Source: JANWXD01 sp037446115
GTDB taxonomy: Bacteria; Acidobacteriota; Terriglobia; Bryobacterales; Bryobacteraceae
Length of the DNA stretch: 64,000 nucleotides
Assembly (NCBI GenBank): GCA_037446115.1
Contig: JBBIJF010000001.1
Coordinates: forward strand, 124,001 to 188,000
Direction: 5' to 3'
The translations under genes were made by a program, and so were the position numbers. The notes below the pieces were generated by a model. That model was not told the origin of the DNA. It saw nothing but the letters and a program-made list of their open reading frames with translations, and searched no databases. Positions 59,278 to 64,000 of this stretch are shown piece by piece. Each line of letters begins with the position of its first letter. Position 1 is the first letter of the stretch.

Positions 59278-61368
59278 ATGTACCGCCTCATGCTGCTTGT
59301 CGCCACCCTCTCGGCCGCCGACTTGAAGCCGCCCGTCGCCAAGGTCATTCCCCACCGGCTCGAGAAACACGGACACGTGCGCGTGGACAATTATTACTGG
59401 CTGCGGGACCGGGACAACCCGGAAGTGATCAAGTATCTCGAAGACGAAAATGCATACACCGCGGCCATGATGGCCCACACGGCGGACCTTCAGGAAAGGC
59501 TCTTCCGCGAATTCAAGGCCCGTATCAAACAAACTGATATCTCGGTCCCGTTTTTGCGTGACGGCTACTATTACTACACGCGCACCGAGGAAGGCCGCAA
59601 CTACCCGATCTACTGCCGCAAGAAAGGCTCCCTCGGCTCCCCTGAAGAAGTGCTCCTCGATGTCAACGCCGTGGCCGAAGGCCACAAATTCTGTTCCGTA
59701 TCGCCGCCGGCCGTGAGTCCCGGCCAGGATCTGATGGCCTACGCGGTGGATACCGTGGGGCGCCGTTTCTACACGATCCGTTTCAAAAATCTTGCTACCG
59801 GCGAAGTCCTCCCGGATGTCATCCCGAACGTAACAGCAAATATCGCCTGGGCGAACGACAACCGCACCGTCTTCTACGCCAAGCAGGACCCGGTCACACT
59901 CCGCTCACACAGGATTTACCGGCACGTGCTCGGCAAGAACCCTGCGGAGGACCAGCTCGTCTATGAGGAGCAAGATGAAACATTTAACTGTTTCGTGTTC
60001 AAGACGAAGTCAAAGCGGTACCTCATGATTGTTTCCCGGCAAACTCTCAGCACCGAGTACCGCTTTTTGGAAGCGGACCAGCCGGACGGCGAATTTCGTG
60101 TCTTCCTGCCCCGCCGGCGCGACCATGAGTATCGCCTGGAGCACTACGGCGACCACTTCTACATCATTACGAACCACCAGGCCAAGAATTTTCGGCTGAT
60201 GCGGACGCCGGTGTCGCGCACGGGGATGGAAAACTGGGAGGAGATCATTCCGCACCGCCGGGACGTGCTGCTCGAGGACATCGAGATTTTCAAGGACGCC
60301 CTCGTCGTCTCCGAACGCCGTAACGGGCTCATCCAGCTTCGCGTCCGGCCCTGGGCCGGCGCGGAGGAACACTATGTGGACTTCGGAGAGCCAGCCTATG
60401 TCGCCGCCCCTGTCAACAACTACGAGTTCGACACCCCGTGGCTGCGCTTCAACTACTCCTCGCTTACCACGCCGCCATCCGTATACGACTACAACTTGCT
60501 CACTCGCGAAAAGAAGCTCCTCAAACGCGAGGAAGTGCTCGGAGGCTTTAACTCGGGTGATTACCAGTCCGAGCGGATTTACGCCCGGGCCCCGGACGGC
60601 GTACAGGTCCCCATCTCGCTGGTCTACCGCAAGGACCGTTTCCGCAAGGACGGGAAAAACCCGCTCCTCCTTTTCGGCTATGGATCTTACGGCGCCAGCA
60701 TGGACGCACGGTTCGACGCTTTCCGCATCAGCCTGCTGGACCGCGGCTTCGTCTATGCGCTGGCCCACGTCCGCGGTGGCGAGGAGCTGGGCCGCCAGTG
60801 GTACGAGGATGGCAAGCTGCTAAAGAAGAAGAACACCTTCACGGACTTCATCGCTTGCGCCGAGCATCTGTTGCGGGAAAAATACGCCGATCCCAAGCGG
60901 ATCTTCGCCTGGGGAGGCAGCGCCGGAGGGCTGTTGATCGGCGCGGTCATCACGATGCGTCCGGATCTGTTTACGGGCGTCATCGCGGATGTGCCCTTCG
61001 TGGATGTGCTCACCACGATGCTCGATGACAGCATCCCGCTGACGACCAATGAGTATGACGAGTGGGGCAATCCGAACGACAAACAATACTACGATTACAT
61101 CCTCTCCTACTCTCCGTACGATCAGACCAGGCCGGCGCACTACCCTCACATGCTGGTTACGACCGGACTTCACGACTCCCAGGTGCAGTACTGGGAGCCC
61201 GCCAAGTGGGTGGCCAAACTGCGGGCGGTCAAGAAGGATCGGAACCGGCTCTTACTGAAGACCGAGATGCAGGCAGGACACGGCGGGCTTTCGGCGCGCG
61301 ACGATCGTTACCGCGAAATCGCGTTCCGTTACGCCTTCCTGTTGGACCTGGCGGGCGTTAAGCAGTAA
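59278..61368 (+). CDS. Prolyl oligopeptidase (S9A), secreted
   Basis: 696 residues. The N-terminus MYRLMLLVATLSAADLK is a probable signal peptide. The propeller starts HRLEKHGHVRVDNYYWLRDR. The hydrolase domain holds the catalytic triad: S548 in FAWGGSAGGLLIGAV, Asp in the VTTGLHDSQVQYW loop region, and H668 in MQAGHGGLSARD. The conserved FGYGSYGASMDARFDAFRIS and YALAHVRGGEELGRQWYEDG match S9A family. It cleaves proline-containing peptides. Its 3' end overlaps the convergent orphan gene by 11 bases. Confidence 0.94.
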   Translation: MYRLMLLVATLSAADLKPPVAKVIPHRLEKHGHVRVDNYYWLRDRDNPEVIKYLEDENAYTAAMMAHTADLQERLFREFKARIKQTDISVPFLRDGYYYYTRTEEGRNYPIYCRKKGSLGSPEEVLLDVNAVAEGHKFCSVSPPAVSPGQDLMAYAVDTVGRRFYTIRFKNLATGEVLPDVIPNVTANIAWANDNRTVFYAKQDPVTLRSHRIYRHVLGKNPAEDQLVYEEQDETFNCFVFKTKSKRYLMIVSRQTLSTEYRFLEADQPDGEFRVFLPRRRDHEYRLEHYGDHFYIITNHQAKNFRLMRTPVSRTGMENWEEIIPHRRDVLLEDIEIFKDALVVSERRNGLIQLRVRPWAGAEEHYVDFGEPAYVAAPVNNYEFDTPWLRFNYSSLTTPPSVYDYNLLTREKKLLKREEVLGGFNSGDYQSERIYARAPDGVQVPISLVYRKDRFRKDGKNPLLLFGYGSYGASMDARFDAFRISLLDRGFVYALAHVRGGEELGRQWYEDGKLLKKKNTFTDFIACAEHLLREKYADPKRIFAWGGSAGGLLIGAVITMRPDLFTGVIADVPFVDVLTTMLDDSIPLTTNEYDEWGNPNDKQYYDYILSYSPYDQTRPAHYPHMLVTTGLHDSQVQYWEPAKWVAKLRAVKKDRNRLLLKTEMQAGHGGLSARDDRYREIAFRYAFLLDLAGVKQ

Positions 61369-63277
61369 CGGCAGGCTCTGCGAGGACCACGTCCAGCTCC
61401 GGGGCGCGGAGGCGCAGCGTGAGTTCCGGCCGGACCGGCTGCCCGGACGCCGCACTCAGCGCAGAAGTGGCCGAGATCAGAATCAATGGAACCGCTTCGA
61501 GGAAATCCTGACCCGCATGGAGCTTACGGAGCCTGGCGTGGAGATCTTTTACGAGGTTTTCTGCAAGCAGCACCGGATCCAGCCGCTCCGGTGTTTCCCG
61601 GGCCAACCTGCAACCCAGATTCACCAGAGCGTTGACGATCCAGGCTTCCGCCGCAACCAAGCGCATCACGGCTCGCGGGCGCGCCGCCTGCGCTTCCACA
61701 AACTTTCCCGCCCGTGCGGGAGCATAGCGCACGGCGGCTTCCTCGCTTCCGGCCGCGCGCAGCCAGCGGCTCTTTTGTTCGAGCTCATTCGGAAGACGCT
61801 TGGCCGCCGTACGGAAAAACTGGGCCAGGCGTTGCTCGTTGAGTACGTCGTAGACGAATTCTTGCTTCGGTTTGCCCGGAAACGGCTCGCTGGCGGCGTA
61901 CACCAAAAGGGGTACGGCCGTGGCCGCCGTCTCATAATGGCGGCCTTGGGAAAAATGCAGGTACGGCAGCCACGTGCGCAGTGTCTTCTGGACCGCCACC
62001 GAGATGCAGGAGTACGTCGTGAAGAACGCAGGATCCTTCTCTGAGGGCGCACGCCGCCAGCATGCGGCTGCGGAGGTGGGTAGCGAGACGCCCAGGGAGA
62101 CGACAATCTCATCCTTGCGCGCCGCCAAGCAATCGCCCAGCCGGCGGGCCACGTCTTCGGCATCCAATCCGTAGGCTGCAAGCACCGGCGGCAAGACGCC
62201 GGCGAGCAGGCGCCCGGGCACGGCTCGCTCGTCGCTAAACGAGATGCGCCCGGTTGCGACGGCGTGCTCATCTGATGGCTGTGCCAAGGCGAGCAGAAGC
62301 ACGGCTTGGTCAAAGTTGCGCGATGCCGGCGCTACGTCTTCCCGTCGCATCACCGCAATCGTCCCATCCGGCTCCACCCGCGCCACGCCGCCGAAAACGG
62401 CTTCCCGCCGGCGGGTCCATTCCCGGCGGCGCAAAAACGGAAGGCACACCCTCAGGCGAACCGGCTCCACAAGCGCTTCTCGCAGCGCCTTCTCACCACT
62501 AGGACCGTTCTGCGACACGCTCCGCAGCAGAATCTGCTCCACGGCAAGCGGAACCTGCTCGTAGATGAGATCCCGAAGGCGAAGAACGCCCAAAACTCCC
62601 TCGCAGACGGCCTCCCACGATTCGGATCCTGCAAACTCGGCCAGACGCTCCCGCACCCACTCGTCCAGGCCGCAAAATGCCTCTCTCGAGGCGAGAGCCA
62701 GCTCCAGGCTCCGGGCCCCGACCCGCACGCGGGCATATTCCCGCAGCGCGGCAAGCACCTTCGGGAACGGGATTTCCGTTGCGCAATCTTCACTCCTGGC
62801 CCACACTTCCAAGGCGCGCAGCCGGTCGAGAGAGCGCCACCATGTGAAGAACGCCTCCAGCTCGTCGCGGGCAAACCCGGGGAGCATCGTCGAAAGCCGC
62901 GCCGGCTGCGATGCCGCCAACGAAGCAGCGTGCTCGAGCCACTCGAAGTCACACGCGCCCGCCAGCGTGGCGGCCAGCGCCTCCACGCCCTCCGGCGGAG
63001 TCGCCAGCTTGACTTTACAACTGACGGTAACGGGAACCGCGGACTCATCTCCTGAACGCAACCCGCTCATCGCGCTGTCGGTCTGGAGCACAACCAGCGC
63101 CTCACAGGCCCCAGGCGCAGGCATGCCCGACATGCCACTTACCCGCCGTATGCCGGACTCATGCAGCCAGTGAACATCGAACCAGAATCGAACGCGCGTT
63201 TCGATCCGGCGTGCCTCGTGCGGCGACGCGCCCGCCGGGGGCGTGACCGAGTCCATTCGCGAAGTCAGATTCTCCAT
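61358..63277 (-). CDS. Large protein of unknown function
   Basis: 639 residues from the ATG at 63277. No signal peptide, transmembrane helix or motif I recognise. The N-terminus RVRFWFDVHWLHESGIRRVS and later segments (GCRLARETPERLDPVLLAEN, LVKDLHARLRKLHAGQDFLE) suggest an alpha-rich soluble protein, with strand-like ends (ELTLRLRAPELDVVLAE). The whole frame has normal high-G+C codon pattern and is unbroken over 1.9 kb, which argues that it is real. It stands alone: convergent with the peptidase, divergent from purS (212 bases away). Confidence 0.65.
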   Translation of the reverse strand: MENLTSRMDSVTPPAGASPHEARRIETRVRFWFDVHWLHESGIRRVSGMSGMPAPGACEALVVLQTDSAMSGLRSGDESAVPVTVSCKVKLATPPEGVEALAATLAGACDFEWLEHAASLAASQPARLSTMLPGFARDELEAFFTWWRSLDRLRALEVWARSEDCATEIPFPKVLAALREYARVRVGARSLELALASREAFCGLDEWVRERLAEFAGSESWEAVCEGVLGVLRLRDLIYEQVPLAVEQILLRSVSQNGPSGEKALREALVEPVRLRVCLPFLRRREWTRRREAVFGGVARVEPDGTIAVMRREDVAPASRNFDQAVLLLALAQPSDEHAVATGRISFSDERAVPGRLLAGVLPPVLAAYGLDAEDVARRLGDCLAARKDEIVVSLGVSLPTSAAACWRRAPSEKDPAFFTTYSCISVAVQKTLRTWLPYLHFSQGRHYETAATAVPLLVYAASEPFPGKPKQEFVYDVLNEQRLAQFFRTAAKRLPNELEQKSRWLRAAGSEEAAVRYAPARAGKFVEAQAARPRAVMRLVAAEAWIVNALVNLGCRLARETPERLDPVLLAENLVKDLHARLRKLHAGQDFLEAVPLILISATSALSAASGQPVRPELTLRLRAPELDVVLAEPAVTA

Positions 63278-63471
63278 GGCTCGAAGGCGAAGACAGGAAT
63301 GAAGAGTTGGGGATAAAACCGGCTGTTGCACCTTGATTCTAGCGCCGGCCGCCAAACGACTTGAGGATTGCGCCGCGGGTTCCGACCCGTAACTCGTTGT
63401 TTCTTCGAGAGTTAAGAAAATTCGCTTTTCTCGCGCTCCCGTGTGATCGCCGCAACGGCGTTGATCTCTTT

Positions 63472-63477
63472 TACAAT
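63472..63477 (+). promoter_or_regulatory. -10-like TACAAT before purS, short leader
   Basis: TACAAT ends 12 bases before the purS ATG at 63490, implying a leader of about five bases. There is no Shine-Dalgarno sequence. Confidence 0.45.
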
Positions 63478-63489
63478 CGAATTAAGTTC

Positions 63490-63732
63490 ATGAGAGCCCG
63501 TGTTTACGTATCGCTGAAACCCACCGTGTTGGACCCGCAGGGACAAACCATCCGTTCCGCACTGAACGGCCTGGGATATGCAGAGATCCTGGATGTGCGT
63601 CAGGGAAAGTTTTTTGAAATCGAAATAGCCGGTGCTGCCGCAGCGGACGCGGAGCGTCAGCTCGAACAGATTGCCCGCGATGTGCTGGCCAATCCGGTGA
63701 TCGAGGATTACCGCGTCGAAATTCTGGAGTAA
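63490..63732 (+). CDS. purS: Phosphoribosylformylglycinamidine synthase subunit PurS
   Basis: 80 residues from the ATG at 63490: ARVYVSLKPTVLDPQGQTIR, SALNGLGYAEILDVRQGKFF and VLANPVIEDYRVEILE match PurS along its whole length. The longer frame from 63361 only adds unrelated codons. PurS bridges PurL and PurQ in the step that makes FGAM. In many genomes purQ and purL follow; here glmS follows 15 bases later, so the partners must be elsewhere. Confidence 0.94.
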   Translation: MRARVYVSLKPTVLDPQGQTIRSALNGLGYAEILDVRQGKFFEIEIAGAAAADAERQLEQIARDVLANPVIEDYRVEILE

Positions 63733-63747
63733 GGAATCAAGTCCTCC

Positions 63748-64000
63748 ATGTGTGGCATCGTCGGCTACGTCGGGCCGAAAAAGGCCGTCCCCATCCTGCT
63801 GGAAGCCCTCCGGCGTCTCGAATACCGGGGCTACGACTCCGCCGGGCTGGCCGTTGTCACCGACGCCGGCCAGTTGGCGGTGCGCCGGGCCTCAGGCAAG
63901 CTCCGCCAGTTGGAAGAGGCCGTTCGTCTTAACCCGGTGGACGGCCACTACGGCATCGGGCACACGCGCTGGGCCACTCATGGACGTCCCACCGAGGAAA
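63748..64000 (+). CDS. glmS: Glutamine-fructose-6-phosphate aminotransferase, N-terminal part
   Basis: The first 84 residues are visible before the window ends. MCGIVGYVGPKKAVPILLEA carries the N-terminal nucleophile Cys2 and continues LRRLEYRGYDSAGLAVV and GIGHTRWATHGRPTEE, all diagnostic of the GlmS glutaminase domain. The enzyme makes glucosamine-6-phosphate for cell-wall and LPS synthesis. No glmS ribozyme could fit in the 15-base gap behind purS. Confidence 0.96.
   Translation, partial: MCGIVGYVGPKKAVPILLEALRRLEYRGYDSAGLAVVTDAGQLAVRRASGKLRQLEEAVRLNPVDGHYGIGHTRWATHGRPTEE

Noticed and set aside
63733..63747. glmS ribozyme before glmS
   Set aside because: Only 15 bases separate purS from glmS, too short for the ribozyme.

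Overview
The window reads as an ordinary, gene-dense chromosomal stretch of a G+C-rich Gram-negative bacterium. The gene content points to Acidobacteriota, probably the Bryobacterales/Solibacter side. Evidence for this: an Oar-like outer-membrane receptor with an N-terminal carboxypeptidase-regulatory-like domain, a Kelch protein ending in a tandem domain that I associate with Solibacteres, Tat-signal sugar enzymes (Gfo/Idh/MocA, aldo/keto reductase, UxuA-like), LptD and Lnt (diderm envelope), and a bacterial homologue of the tetraether lipid synthase family. The placement is inferred from family knowledge; no rRNA gene is present. No intergenic gap exceeds 300 bp. I see no prophage, insertion sequence or CRISPR array.

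Layout. 1-4.9 kb: end of an FG-GAP/VCBS protein, then a translationally coupled pair (zinc-ribbon membrane protein and TPR protein) and a BON protein. 4.9-9.8 kb: Tat-exported oxidoreductase, DUF481 barrel protein, and an rpmI-rplT-coiled-coil-zapA-phosphodiesterase cluster. 10-11.7 kb: Tes-like radical SAM enzyme. 11.8-21.7 kb: core metabolism (guaB, xseA, glnA-glnE, an Rrf2 regulator with cysK, a PflX-type radical SAM protein). 21.7-30.8 kb: a 46-aa membrane microprotein with a methyltransferase, the Oar-like receptor and two further envelope proteins, an aldo/keto reductase and a second methyltransferase with a zinc ribbon. 30.8-37 kb: an amidohydrolase-like lipoprotein lacking metal ligands, HAD phosphatase, macrodomain protein, LolA-like secreted protein, Kelch protein. 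37-45.5 kb: lptD, RDD protein, a thiolase/OB-fold/aminotransferase operon, an ECF sigma/anti-sigma/secreted-protein operon, an 81-aa protein and tRNA-Pro. 45.7-50.9 kb: SPOR-lipA-lnt operon, YchF-like GTPase, MoxR ATPase, tRNA-Val. 51-57.6 kb: photolyase, UxuA-like enzyme, zinc-ribbon protein, class III aminotransferase, dynamin-like GTPase. 57.6-64 kb: a decayed cation/proton antiporter, DinB protein, prolyl oligopeptidase, a 639-aa orphan, purS and the start of glmS.

Three signals go beyond gene lists. (1) The Tes-like radical SAM protein, which could make membrane-spanning lipids. (2) A dispersed repeat built on a 20-base core found as single, tandem and inverted copies in intergenic DNA. 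(3) A recurring arrangement in which a -10-like hexamer lies only 6-15 bases from a start codon that lacks a Shine-Dalgarno sequence, suggesting frequent leaderless or near-leaderless mRNAs; other genes in the same window have strong GGAGG sites.
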